Below, piece after piece: positions 23,723-31,437 of a stretch of 45,623 nucleotides of DNA. Source of the stretch: Candidatus Zhuqueibacterota bacterium (GTDB lineage Bacteria; Zhuqueibacterota; Zhuqueibacteria; Residuimicrobiales; Oceaniaggregativiventaceae); assembly GCA_014728085.1 (NCBI GenBank), contig WJMF01000159.1, positions 1 through 45,623 of the forward strand. Direction: 5' to 3'. A program made the position numbers and the translations under genes. The notes under the pieces were generated by a model, which did no database searches, was not told where the DNA came from, and saw nothing but the letters and a program-made list of their open reading frames with translations. Position 1 is the first letter of the stretch. The number at the start of each line of letters is the position of its first letter.

Positions 23723-24997
23723 ATGAAAATTCAAATGTCCTATGGGAAATCAGGATTGGATATTGAAATACCCGATGATCATACACGTGTTTTAACCATG
23801 AAAAATCAAAAGGCGGTCGCCGACCCTTCTATCGCGATTACCAAAAGTCTGCTAAAACCGATCGCAACACCACCCTTATATGACCTGGCAAAAGGCAAAA
23901 AAAATGCATGTATTTTGATCTGTGATATTACACGTCCGGTGCCCAACCGGATCCTGCTGCCACCGATTTTGAGAACACTCGGAGCCGCTGGAATGCCTAA
24001 AGATAAAATCCTGATTCTTGTCGCAACCGGTATCCATCGGCCCAATTTTGGAGATGAAATCAACGAACTTGTCGGTCCCGATATTGCCCGCGATTATCGC
24101 ATAGAGAATCACATGTCACGGGAGAAATCCGCACACAAAAATCTGGGAACATCAAGCCGGGGTACGGAAATGTGGATTGATGAACGTTATGCGAATTCCG
24201 ATTTCAAACTGGTGACCGGCTTTATTGAACCTCATCTTATGGCCGGCTTTTCAGGCGGCAGAAAGCTCATCGTACCCGGTATCGCAGGCGTCGATACCAT
24301 GAAAGTTATGCATGGCCCGCATATGATGGCGGATGCCAACTGCCGCGAAGGCATTATTGACAACAACCCCTTTCACGAAGAAGCTCTTGAAATTGCCAAA
24401 ACAGCAGGTGTCGATTTTAGCGTTCATGTCGCCTTGAATGAGAATAAAAAAATTACCGGCATCTTTTCCGGCCATCTGGAAAAAGCTCATCTTAAAGGTA
24501 TCGAATTTGTAAAAGACTCTGTTCGCGCAACAGTGGATGAACCGGTCGACATTGCAATCACCTCCAGTGCCGGATATCCCCTTGATAAAACCTGGTACCA
24601 GGCGATCAAGGGAGTAACCGCTGCAGCGAATGTTGTTAAAAAAGGGGGGACTATAATTTTAACCGCCGAATGTTCGGAGGGAGTTGGCAGCAAAGAGTTT
24701 TCCCAACTCGTTTATGATACAAAAGATCTCGATTCCTTTTTAAAGAAGATTTTTCGAAAAGATTTCTTTGTTATCGATCAATGGCAGCTGCAAAAATATG
24801 CACAAGTCGCAAAAGACATAAACGTGATTACCGTGGCAGGAGGATTAAGCAAAGAACAAAAAAACCGTATGAATATACCCTGGGCTGAAACGGTTACAGA
24901 TGCTCTCGAACAGGCCTTGAAACGACATGGCAAAGAGGCCTCCATTGCAGCAATCCCAAAAGGTCCATATGTGCTTTCCCAGGTCGAGGAGAAATAG
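23723..24997 (+). CDS. larA: LarA-type nickel-dependent racemase/epimerase
   Basis: A 424-residue member of the lactate racemase family, whose enzymes use a nickel-pincer nucleotide covalently tied to a lysine. The key residues of Lactobacillus plantarum LarA (His108, His174, Lys184, His200) have counterparts at His105 (TGIHRP), His171 (EPHLMAGFSGG), Lys181 (SGGRK) and His197 (HGP), all with the same offset of three. DITRP at 68-72 is also typical. The substrate may be lactate or another 2-hydroxyacid; the family is broad. Cofactor genes larB, larC and larE are not in the window (the PP-loop protein at 8469 is not LarE). The gene lies between DUF4254 and a ferritin-like gene. Confidence 0.87.
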   Translation: MKIQMSYGKSGLDIEIPDDHTRVLTMKNQKAVADPSIAITKSLLKPIATPPLYDLAKGKKNACILICDITRPVPNRILLPPILRTLGAAGMPKDKILILVATGIHRPNFGDEINELVGPDIARDYRIENHMSREKSAHKNLGTSSRGTEMWIDERYANSDFKLVTGFIEPHLMAGFSGGRKLIVPGIAGVDTMKVMHGPHMMADANCREGIIDNNPFHEEALEIAKTAGVDFSVHVALNENKKITGIFSGHLEKAHLKGIEFVKDSVRATVDEPVDIAITSSAGYPLDKTWYQAIKGVTAAANVVKKGGTIILTAECSEGVGSKEFSQLVYDTKDLDSFLKKIFRKDFFVIDQWQLQKYAQVAKDINVITVAGGLSKEQKNRMNIPWAETVTDALEQALKRHGKEASIAAIPKGPYVLSQVEEK

Positions 24998-25078
24998 ATC
25001 CTTCTCTACGACGTTCCATCGCCCATTACCGGTTTTTGGAACTTGTCGCCAAATATTGCGTAAAAGATAAAAAGATTC

Positions 25079-25107
25079 TTGGTTTTTTAAATTTATTTTA
25101 TTATATT
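25079..25107 (+). promoter_or_regulatory. Putative promoter of the ferritin-like gene
   Basis: TTGGTT (25079-25084) and TATATT (25102-25107) are separated by 17 bases, about 55 bases before the ATG at 25163. With the terminator at 25671-25704 it makes the next gene a single-gene transcript. Confidence 0.45.
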
Positions 25108-25162
25108 ACACGCTTGATATTTTTTTAGTATTTGGGATGATGGGAAAAGGAGGTATAGATAT

Positions 25163-25666
25163 ATGACCAATAAACTAACTTCGATCAACACGGATGAAGC
25201 GCTCAAAATTGCCATGCAATGCGCCATGGATATGAAAAATTTTTACAAGAAGGCCTCAGAACTGATTGAGGATAACGATGATGCATATGCTATATTATCC
25301 GGTCTGTCGGAAAAACACGCAGACCATAAAGCCAAACTCTTCAAGGGATATAGCAGTGCACTGGGTAAAAAATTGCTTTATCTCAAGCTAGGCAGAAAAC
25401 ATAAACTGAAAACCCTGCAAACCTGTGGTGATGATCCCAATGATGCTGTCAGAATGGCAAAGAAAAATGAAACGGAACTCAAAAAGTATTATGTTATTGT
25501 CTCGCGACGGGTCTATGAACCTGAAATTCGTTTGTTATTCAGAGAGTTGGCAACGGAAATCGATCAGCACCTCGCTCTGCTGGAATCCTCATTTGCAGAG
25601 CCGTTAACGCTCGACGAGGAATCGATTGCAGAAGAGCGATTTGAGAAAGAGTACTCTACCAATTAA
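25163..25666 (+). CDS. Ferritin-like (rubrerythrin-type fold) protein, degenerate metal site
   Basis: A 167-residue helical protein made of two related halves. Each half has a helix containing FY or YY (MKNFYKKA; LKKYYVIV) and a second helix with a histidine near its centre (SEKHADH; ATEIDQH). This is the spacing of rubrerythrin-like four-helix bundles, but several canonical ligands are replaced: Ala where the first Glu is expected, His and Ile where the ExxH glutamates are expected. A functional di-iron centre is therefore doubtful. A strong AGGAGG-type ribosome site precedes the ATG. Its own promoter and terminator point to independent, perhaps stress-linked, expression. Confidence 0.65.
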   Translation: MTNKLTSINTDEALKIAMQCAMDMKNFYKKASELIEDNDDAYAILSGLSEKHADHKAKLFKGYSSALGKKLLYLKLGRKHKLKTLQTCGDDPNDAVRMAKKNETELKKYYVIVSRRVYEPEIRLLFRELATEIDQHLALLESSFAEPLTLDEESIAEERFEKEYSTN

Positions 25667-25670
25667 TTTT

Positions 25671-25704
25671 AAAGCGACTTGCCACTGCAAGTCGCTTTTT
25701 TTTT
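25671..25704 (+). terminator. Strong intrinsic terminator
   Basis: A perfect 11-base stem (AAAGCGACTTG / CAAGTCGCTTT) with a six-base loop runs into nine T residues. It ends the ferritin-like transcript four bases after its stop codon. The leading A run makes it potentially bidirectional. Confidence 0.93.
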
Positions 25705-25855
25705 ATATTCCATGCCTGATGTGAATCGATCAAAACAAGCAACTATGCCTGTAATCCATTTTTTCAATAGACAAGCGCAATCTTTCAAAGACAAAATATG
25801 TGATTTTGCCGAATTCGATCGCTTTTTCGATAGATTTTGGGATTAAAGTGATGCT

Positions 25856-25884
25856 TTGTTGTGTTTATGTTTTAAAGATATAAT
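25856..25884 (+). promoter_or_regulatory. Putative promoter of the isc genes
   Basis: A perfect -10 hexamer TATAAT (25879-25884) lies 17 bases after TTGTTG (25856-25861), 18 bases before the iscS ATG. The remaining part of the gap from 25705 shows no gene and no obvious IscR-type site. Confidence 0.55.
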
Positions 25885-25902
25885 CCATTTAAGGAACTTT
25901 TC

Positions 25903-27114
25903 ATGAAACCAATATATATGGATCATCATGCAACCACACCGCTGGATCCCCGTGTACTCGAAATCATGCTGCCCTATTTGCAAGAACACTTTGGCAATCC
26001 TTCAAGTTCGACACACATATATGGTGAAATCGCTAAAAAAGCGGTTGAAGCGGCGCGAGAACAGGTTGTACAGCTACTCAACGCGCAAAATCCGGCTGAA
26101 ATCATTTTCACCAGCTGCGCAACCGAATCCAACAATATGGTCCTGAAAGGGGCTGTTGCGTTGTCCAAAGTTGAAAATCCGGAAATTATTACCATTGCCA
26201 CTGAACACAAAGCGATTCTCGATACCCTTAAAAGATTAAACCGACAGGGAGTTGTTACCCGTTTGGCCAAAATTGATAAATACGGGATTGTTGATCTCGA
26301 TTCTATAAAAGAGATGATCAACGACAGAACCATATTGATCACCATTCAGGCGGCAAATTCCGAGATTGGAACCCTGCAGCCTCTTCGGTCCATCGGTCAA
26401 ATTGCCAAAGAGCATAATATTCCCTTTCACACCGATGCCGTGCAGGCGCTTGGAAAAATTAAAGTTGATGTGGAAAAAGACCATATTGATTTTCTTTCGA
26501 TTTCTGCACATAAAATGTATGGGCCCAAAGGAGTCGGTGCTTTATATCTGCGTAAAGGGCATCGAATTGCGCCTTTGCTTGATGGTGGCGGTCAGGAACG
26601 CGGCGTACGCTCGGGTACGTTAAATGTTCCCGGGATCATTGGGCTTGGAAAAGCCGCAGAAATTGCCGGCAGCGATCTAACCGGTGAAGCAGACCGGGTG
26701 CGCCAGTTGCGCGATATGTTGATCAATGGCGTATTGGAACGCATAGATCAGACAACCCTGAACGGACATCCGACTTTAAGATTGCCGAATAATGCAAATC
26801 TCAGTTTTTCCTATATCGAAGGAGAGTCTTTGATACTCGCCTGCAAGGCGTTTGCGGTCTCTACCGGTTCAGCCTGCAGTTCTGAAACGCTCAAATCCTC
26901 CTATGTTCTCAAGGCTATTGGCGTGCCGGATTCTCTCGCTCACTCTTCCATCCGATTTGGCTTGGGAAAGAGCAATACCAAAGAGGATATTACGCTTCTT
27001 CTCGATACTTTAGAAAAAAATGTCAAGCGTTTACGGGATATGTCGCCACTTTATGAAATGGCACAACAAGGCATTGATGTTGACAAGTTTGAATGGGGTG
27101 AACACAAACATTAA
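25903..27114 (+). CDS. iscS: Cysteine desulfurase IscS/NifS
   Basis: A PLP-dependent enzyme that removes sulfur from cysteine and hands it as persulfide to IscU and to tRNA thiolation enzymes. The 403-residue protein has the N-terminal DHHATTP, the PLP lysine Lys204 in SAHKMYGPKG, and the persulfide cysteine Cys325 in STGSACSSE, at nearly the same positions as in E. coli IscS. This makes it a group I (Isc/Nif-type) desulfurase rather than SufS. An AAGGAA ribosome site precedes the ATG; iscU follows 15 bases later. Confidence 0.96.
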   Translation: MKPIYMDHHATTPLDPRVLEIMLPYLQEHFGNPSSSTHIYGEIAKKAVEAAREQVVQLLNAQNPAEIIFTSCATESNNMVLKGAVALSKVENPEIITIATEHKAILDTLKRLNRQGVVTRLAKIDKYGIVDLDSIKEMINDRTILITIQAANSEIGTLQPLRSIGQIAKEHNIPFHTDAVQALGKIKVDVEKDHIDFLSISAHKMYGPKGVGALYLRKGHRIAPLLDGGGQERGVRSGTLNVPGIIGLGKAAEIAGSDLTGEADRVRQLRDMLINGVLERIDQTTLNGHPTLRLPNNANLSFSYIEGESLILACKAFAVSTGSACSSETLKSSYVLKAIGVPDSLAHSSIRFGLGKSNTKEDITLLLDTLEKNVKRLRDMSPLYEMAQQGIDVDKFEWGEHKH

Positions 27115-27129
27115 AATGAAAGTTTTCCT

Positions 27130-27519
27130 ATGAGTACATTTGAATATTCAGAAAAAGTTGTTGAGCATTATGAGAACCCGCGCAATGTAGGCGTACTGGA
27201 AGATGCCAATGGTGTTGGTGTTGTCGGTAATCCGACGTGTGGCGATGTCATGAAACTCAGCATCAAAGTCGAAAATGAGCGAATCGTCGATGCCAAATTC
27301 AAGACCTTCGGCTGTGGCGCAGCAATTGCCAGTAGTTCCATGCTTACGGAAATGGTAAAGGGAAAGACCCTTGATGAGGTGATGGAAATTACCAACAAAG
27401 CCGTTGCAGAAGCGCTGGATGGTCTGCCTAAGGTAAAATTGCATTGCTCCGTTTTGGCGGAAGACGCCCTGAGAGCGGCTATTGATGATTACAGAAAAAA
27501 TCAGAAGAATAAACATTAA
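27130..27519 (+). CDS. iscU: Fe-S cluster assembly scaffold IscU
   Basis: A 129-residue scaffold on which 2Fe-2S and 4Fe-4S clusters are built with sulfur from IscS. The three conserved cysteines are Cys37 (GNPTCGD), Cys62 (TFGCGAA) and Cys106 (LHCSVLA), with Asp39 beside the first. The LPPVK chaperone motif of IscU appears in altered form as LPKVK. No hscA, hscB or fdx follows, so this is a minimal iscSU arrangement. Confidence 0.95.
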   Translation: MSTFEYSEKVVEHYENPRNVGVLEDANGVGVVGNPTCGDVMKLSIKVENERIVDAKFKTFGCGAAIASSSMLTEMVKGKTLDEVMEITNKAVAEALDGLPKVKLHCSVLAEDALRAAIDDYRKNQKNKH

Positions 27520-27552
27520 GCATATACATTGCCATATTATCACGGAGGCACT

Positions 27553-27759
27553 ATGGACGAGTATAAATTGTACAAGGTTTATCATATGGGCGAAAAAAAA
27601 TGCTGGAATTTAAAAGTTGCCCGTTCACCCGAAGAGGCATTAACCAAATGTTTTGACTATGCTGACCGTGTTGAAGATTTGAAACATAGCGACCGGTGTT
27701 GTCGGGCTGAAGAGGTTAAAGTCGAAGGCTTTACCATTAAAGTTAAAAAAAACGGCTGA
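27553..27759 (+). CDS. Small cysteine-containing protein linked to iscSU
   Basis: A 68-residue soluble protein that I do not recognise. It has a short beta-alpha-beta look: KLYKVYHMGEKKCWNLKVA, a helix SPEEALTKCFDYADRVEDL, and a final strand region. It has four cysteines (17, 33, 49, 50) and a basic C-terminus. The upstream in-frame ATG at 27529 is rejected because CGGAGG (27543-27548) is placed correctly for ATG 27553. It lies 33 bases after iscU with no terminator between, so it is probably co-transcribed and may assist Fe-S assembly; this is inference from position only. Confidence 0.6.
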   Translation: MDEYKLYKVYHMGEKKCWNLKVARSPEEALTKCFDYADRVEDLKHSDRCCRAEEVKVEGFTIKVKKNG

Positions 27760-27818
27760 TGACCGATCCTGATGTTGTCGTTTTCGGTTTAAATGCCACC
27801 ATCCTCCATTGAATAGAC

Positions 27819-27847
27819 TTGATTTTCATTCCTCTTTTCAATACTTT
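27819..27847 (+). promoter_or_regulatory. Putative promoter of the flavodiiron gene
   Basis: TTGATT (27819-27824) and TACTTT (27842-27847) with a 17-base spacer, about 56 bases before the ATG at 27904. Confidence 0.4.
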
Positions 27848-27903
27848 AGATTTTAATACCATTCAAAAATGACATTACTTGATCATTCCAATGCGGAGGG
27901 ACT

Positions 27904-29091
27904 ATGAAACCGTTTTCCATCGCCTCAGATATTCACTGGGTAGGCGCGCTTCACCCCGATTTGAGGATTTTTGATATCATTATGAAAACCAAAAACGGTT
28001 CCACCTATAACAGCTATTTACTCAATGCCGATAAAACGCTTCTCATCGATACGGTGAAATCAAAATTTACTGATCTCTTTCTGCAAAATATTTCTCAGCT
28101 TATGGATTTGGAAAAGCTCGATTATATTGTCGTCCAGCATACAGAACCCGATCATTCCGGCAGTCTCATTGCATTGCTCGATAAAGCTCCTGATGCTGAA
28201 ATTCTCTGTTCAAAATCCGCTGTAAAATTTGTTAAAAACACCATTAATCGCGATGCTAAAATTACCCCGGTGGGAGACGGTTCCACCATCGACCTCGGTG
28301 GTAAAACTCTGGAATTTCTCCAAACCCCGTTTTTGCATTGGCCCGATACCATGATGACCTATTGCCATGAAGATCGGCTGTTGTTCCCTTGTGATGTTTT
28401 TGCCAACCATTTTTGCGATAGCCGTATGTTTGATGATGCCATTACCCGGGATTTTGCTCCTGATTTTGAGCTCTATTTTAATATCATCTTTCGCCCCTTT
28501 AAGAAAAATGTCCAAAACGCGCTTGCCAAACTCGGGAATTTTGATGTTCAAATGATTGCTCCATCTCATGGTCCCATCATCCGTTCATCCGTGCATGAGG
28601 TGATGACAAGGTATGATCAATGGTCACGTCCTGTGCCCGAGAATTCAACTCCCAGGTGCCTGGTCTATTACGTCAGCGCTCACGGCAATACAGAAATTAT
28701 GGCAAAGATCATAACCGAGGCGTTAAAGCAGGATAATATGGATGTTGAATTGTATGACCTGACTCAGATTTCCATCGATGAACAGCTCGATAATATAGAA
28801 GCCTGCGATGCTATTCTGGTCGGCTCACCAACCATCAACAACGACGCTGTTAAACCGGTTTGGGAACTTTTAACCAGCCTGACCACGCTTAACCTGAAAG
28901 GGAAACTGGCTGCAAGCTTTGGATCGATCGGCTGGAGCGGTGAATCGGTAAAGTTTATCGATGAACGCTTAAAAGCGCTTAAATTCAAGGTTCCTTTTGA
29001 AGGAGTGACCTGCAAACTCGTTCCTGATGAAGAAGAGCTGCAAAGCTGTCGACAACTCGCGCATAAAGTCGCTGAAACCATCAAAGCGTAA
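27904..29091 (+). CDS. Flavodiiron protein (FprA/A-type flavoprotein)
   Basis: A cytosolic enzyme that reduces O2 to water or NO to N2O, using electrons from rubredoxin or related carriers. The 395-residue protein has an N-terminal metallo-beta-lactamase-like domain with the di-iron ligands His79, Glu81, Asp83 and His84 (HTEPDH), a His in FLHWPDTMMTY, an Asp in LFPCDVF and a His in APSHGP. A C-terminal flavodoxin domain (from about residue 255) has the FMN loop SAHGNTE. There is no C-terminal rubredoxin extension. A GGAGGG ribosome site precedes the ATG. With the ferritin-like and RnfB-like genes in the window it suggests exposure to low or fluctuating oxygen. Confidence 0.95.
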   Translation: MKPFSIASDIHWVGALHPDLRIFDIIMKTKNGSTYNSYLLNADKTLLIDTVKSKFTDLFLQNISQLMDLEKLDYIVVQHTEPDHSGSLIALLDKAPDAEILCSKSAVKFVKNTINRDAKITPVGDGSTIDLGGKTLEFLQTPFLHWPDTMMTYCHEDRLLFPCDVFANHFCDSRMFDDAITRDFAPDFELYFNIIFRPFKKNVQNALAKLGNFDVQMIAPSHGPIIRSSVHEVMTRYDQWSRPVPENSTPRCLVYYVSAHGNTEIMAKIITEALKQDNMDVELYDLTQISIDEQLDNIEACDAILVGSPTINNDAVKPVWELLTSLTTLNLKGKLAASFGSIGWSGESVKFIDERLKALKFKVPFEGVTCKLVPDEEELQSCRQLAHKVAETIKA

Positions 29092-29114
29092 AGTAACCGA
29101 CAACCATGGAATAA

Positions 29115-29144
29115 TTGGAGGCCCGGCGAAGTTGCTTATATATA
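29115..29144 (+). promoter_or_regulatory. Possible promoter of the pyruvate dehydrogenase operon
   Basis: TTGGAG (29115-29120) and TATATA (29139-29144) with an 18-base spacer, about 45 bases before the E1 alpha start. A reasonable but not strong match. Confidence 0.3.
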
Positions 29145-29189
29145 AAGCATTTGACATCTTTTGTGACTTTTTGGGAAAAGGAAAAAGAC

Positions 29190-30194
29190 ATGTCGGAATC
29201 CTCTGGGAACATTGAAGACCCGGTCAAGATCGAGCTTTTCAGGCTTGTGCTGAAAACCCGAATGACTGAAGACAGAATCATCGCTTTATACCGACAGGGG
29301 AAAATAGTAGGTGGGGTATACACCGGCAGGGGCGTGGAAGCCACCACTGTTGCATCCGCACTGGCACTGGAAAAAAAAGACTATCTATTTCCGATCCATC
29401 GCGATCTGGGCGCCCATTTGGCAAAAGGACAAACCATTCTGAATATTCTTCTTCAATATCTTGGTAAAGGAAACAACTTGACCAAAGGCAAGGAAAGCGG
29501 TATTCATTTTAGCGATAGGTCGCTCAATATTATCGGTAATATCAGCCACCTTGGTGCCATGATCCCTGTGGCGGTAGGTGTAGCCTTGAGTCTCAAGCTG
29601 CAAAAACAAAATTCTGTGGCGCTGAATTTCATCGGAGAGGGCGGTTCAAATATTGGTGATTTCCATGAGGGTCTCAATTTCGCCGCTGTTCAGCAGCTGC
29701 CTTTTGTATTGATTATTGAAAATAACCAATATGCCTATTCAACACCGGTCGAAAAAGAATATCGGGCTCGATATCTCTCGGATCGCGCCAAAGGATATGG
29801 CATCCCGGGTTACCATATCGACGGAACCGATGCCATCAAGGTCTACCAAACGGTGAAAGAAGCGGTAGAGCGCGCCAGAAGCGGAAAAGGACCGGCTTTG
29901 ATCGAATGCAAGAGCTTCCGTATGGTGGGCCATTCCGCCCATGATGATGCATTTTATGTCGATAAGGAATTGAGAAAAAAATATGAAAAAAAAGACCCGC
30001 TTATAAAATTGGAAAAATATCTGCTGAAAAACAATATTCTTGACCATGATTCTGTCGATCGCATTCGGCAGGAAATCGCGGAAAAAATTGAAGACGCGAC
30101 AGAAAAGGCGATAGAGAGCCCCCTGCCCGATCCGGAATGGGCTTATGGGGCAATATATGCATCCAATTCAGACAGGATGGCGTATGGCGACTAG
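29190..30194 (+). CDS. pdhA: Pyruvate/2-oxoacid dehydrogenase E1 component, alpha subunit
   Basis: The thiamine-diphosphate-dependent decarboxylase subunit, 334 residues. It has the R-x-G-K-I-x-G ... GRGVEATTVA N-terminal motif, the GEGGSNIGDFHEGLNFA thiamine/Mg site (GDG replaced by GEG) followed by ENNQYAYSTP, and the late FRMVGHSAHDD phosphorylation-loop-like motif. The upstream ATG at 29115 gives 25 extra residues of no family character; ATG 29190 has GGGAAAAGGA in front. The substrate is most likely pyruvate, but branched-chain 2-oxoacids cannot be excluded by eye. It overlaps the beta subunit gene by 11 bases. Confidence 0.88.
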   Translation: MSESSGNIEDPVKIELFRLVLKTRMTEDRIIALYRQGKIVGGVYTGRGVEATTVASALALEKKDYLFPIHRDLGAHLAKGQTILNILLQYLGKGNNLTKGKESGIHFSDRSLNIIGNISHLGAMIPVAVGVALSLKLQKQNSVALNFIGEGGSNIGDFHEGLNFAAVQQLPFVLIIENNQYAYSTPVEKEYRARYLSDRAKGYGIPGYHIDGTDAIKVYQTVKEAVERARSGKGPALIECKSFRMVGHSAHDDAFYVDKELRKKYEKKDPLIKLEKYLLKNNILDHDSVDRIRQEIAEKIEDATEKAIESPLPDPEWAYGAIYASNSDRMAYGD

Positions 30195-31161
30195 TACCTA
30201 TCTGGAGGCAATAAACCAGGCGCTCTTTGAAGAAATGGAACGGGATGAAAGCGTCTTTTTGCTTGGCGAGGATATTGGTATCTATGGTGGTGCATTTAAA
30301 GTGACAAAGGGATTATATAAAGCATTCGGCGGGGATCGGGTGATCGATACACCGATATCCGAGTCTGCCATAATCGGTAGTGCCATCGGTGCCGCCATTA
30401 CCGGATTGCGTCCGGTAGCAGAGATGCAATTTGCTGATTTTATTACCGTTGGTTTTAATCAACTCGTTGCCAACGCAGCAACCCTCTATTACCGGCACAA
30501 TATTCCGGTGCCCATGGTGGTTAGAGCGCCTTCAGGAGGTGGTATCCGCGGAGGCCCGTTTCATTCCAGGAATCCTGAAGCCTGGTTTTTTCACCAACCC
30601 GGTCTTAAAATTGTTGCTCCTGCCACCGCCAGGGATGCAAAAGGATTGCTAAAGTCTTCTATTCGCGATAACAATCCGGTCATTTATTTTGAACATAAAT
30701 ATCTATACAGACGCGTCAAGGAAGAATTGCCGAAAGAAGAGATCGTCGTGCCGCTGGGTAAAGCCAATATCTCCCGTGAAGGTGATGATGTGACTGTCAT
30801 TACCTATGGCGCCATGGTCTTCGAATGCCTCGATGCCGCCAAAAAACTCTTTGAAGAACATGATATCAGTGCACAAGTAATTGACCTGCGTACCCTGCAA
30901 CCATTAGACATGGAGCTGATCCTGCAATCGGTTCAAAAAACCAGCCGTGTCGTCATCGTTCATGAAGCCAGTTTGAGCGGTGGTATCGGTGCTGAAATTG
31001 CAGCCCGTATTTCTGAAAAGGCGTTTGAATATCTCGATGCTCCGGTCAAACGGATCGCCTCGCTGGACACACCAACACCTTTTAGTCCGATTTTAGAGAA
31101 TGAATTTATGCCCAATGCGGAGAAAATTTATAATGCAATTCTCGAAATCATGAAATTTTAA
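30184..31161 (+). CDS. pdhB: Pyruvate/2-oxoacid dehydrogenase E1 component, beta subunit
   Basis: The 325-residue partner of E1 alpha, with a transketolase pyrimidine-binding domain and C-terminal domain. Visible are LGEDIGIYGGAFKVTKGL, DTPISESAIIGSAIGAA (catalytic Glu in ISE), the AEMQFADF motif, RAPSGGGIRGGPFHS and the C-terminal VHEASLSGGIGAEIAA. ATG 30184 with AGGA at 30174-30177 is preferred over the frame opening at 30145. The next gene encodes a small ferritin-like protein rather than E2. Confidence 0.92.
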   Translation: MATSTYLEAINQALFEEMERDESVFLLGEDIGIYGGAFKVTKGLYKAFGGDRVIDTPISESAIIGSAIGAAITGLRPVAEMQFADFITVGFNQLVANAATLYYRHNIPVPMVVRAPSGGGIRGGPFHSRNPEAWFFHQPGLKIVAPATARDAKGLLKSSIRDNNPVIYFEHKYLYRRVKEELPKEEIVVPLGKANISREGDDVTVITYGAMVFECLDAAKKLFEEHDISAQVIDLRTLQPLDMELILQSVQKTSRVVIVHEASLSGGIGAEIAARISEKAFEYLDAPVKRIASLDTPTPFSPILENEFMPNAEKIYNAILEIMKF

Positions 31162-31173
31162 CAAGAGGTTGTT

Positions 31174-31422
31174 ATGACAAAAAAATATTTTGACAAAATG
31201 TTGTCCATGCAGGAAATTCTTCGCTTATGTATCGATAAGGAAAAGGATTTAATCGAGTTTTATACTCAGGCTCATAATCATGCCCGCACCGTCGAAGAAG
31301 ATAAAATGTTTAAAGCTTTGATAGAAGACAGCCACCAGCATATTGTAACCCTGGAAAAGCAATTGTCGGAAATTAAGGCACAACAGGAAACAGATAAAGC
31401 TCTTTCATATGATGTCTATTAG
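31174..31422 (+). CDS. Small two-helix ferritin-like protein inside the pdh operon
   Basis: An 82-residue acidic-basic helical protein of unknown function. It looks like half of a rubrerythrin-type bundle: helix one carries E23-x-x-L-x-x-FY (a typical ligand position) and helix two has FKALIEDSHQHIVTLEKQL, where Glu51, Asp52, His54 and His56 could bind metal but do not sit exactly in the usual ExxH register. It could dimerise to a four-helix bundle. It resembles the halves of the 167-residue protein at 25163. AGAGG precedes the ATG. The gaps to pdhB (12 bases) and E2 (15 bases) show that it is a full member of the operon. Confidence 0.65.
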   Translation: MTKKYFDKMLSMQEILRLCIDKEKDLIEFYTQAHNHARTVEEDKMFKALIEDSHQHIVTLEKQLSEIKAQQETDKALSYDVY

Positions 31423-31437
31423 AATGAAGGATCGCTG

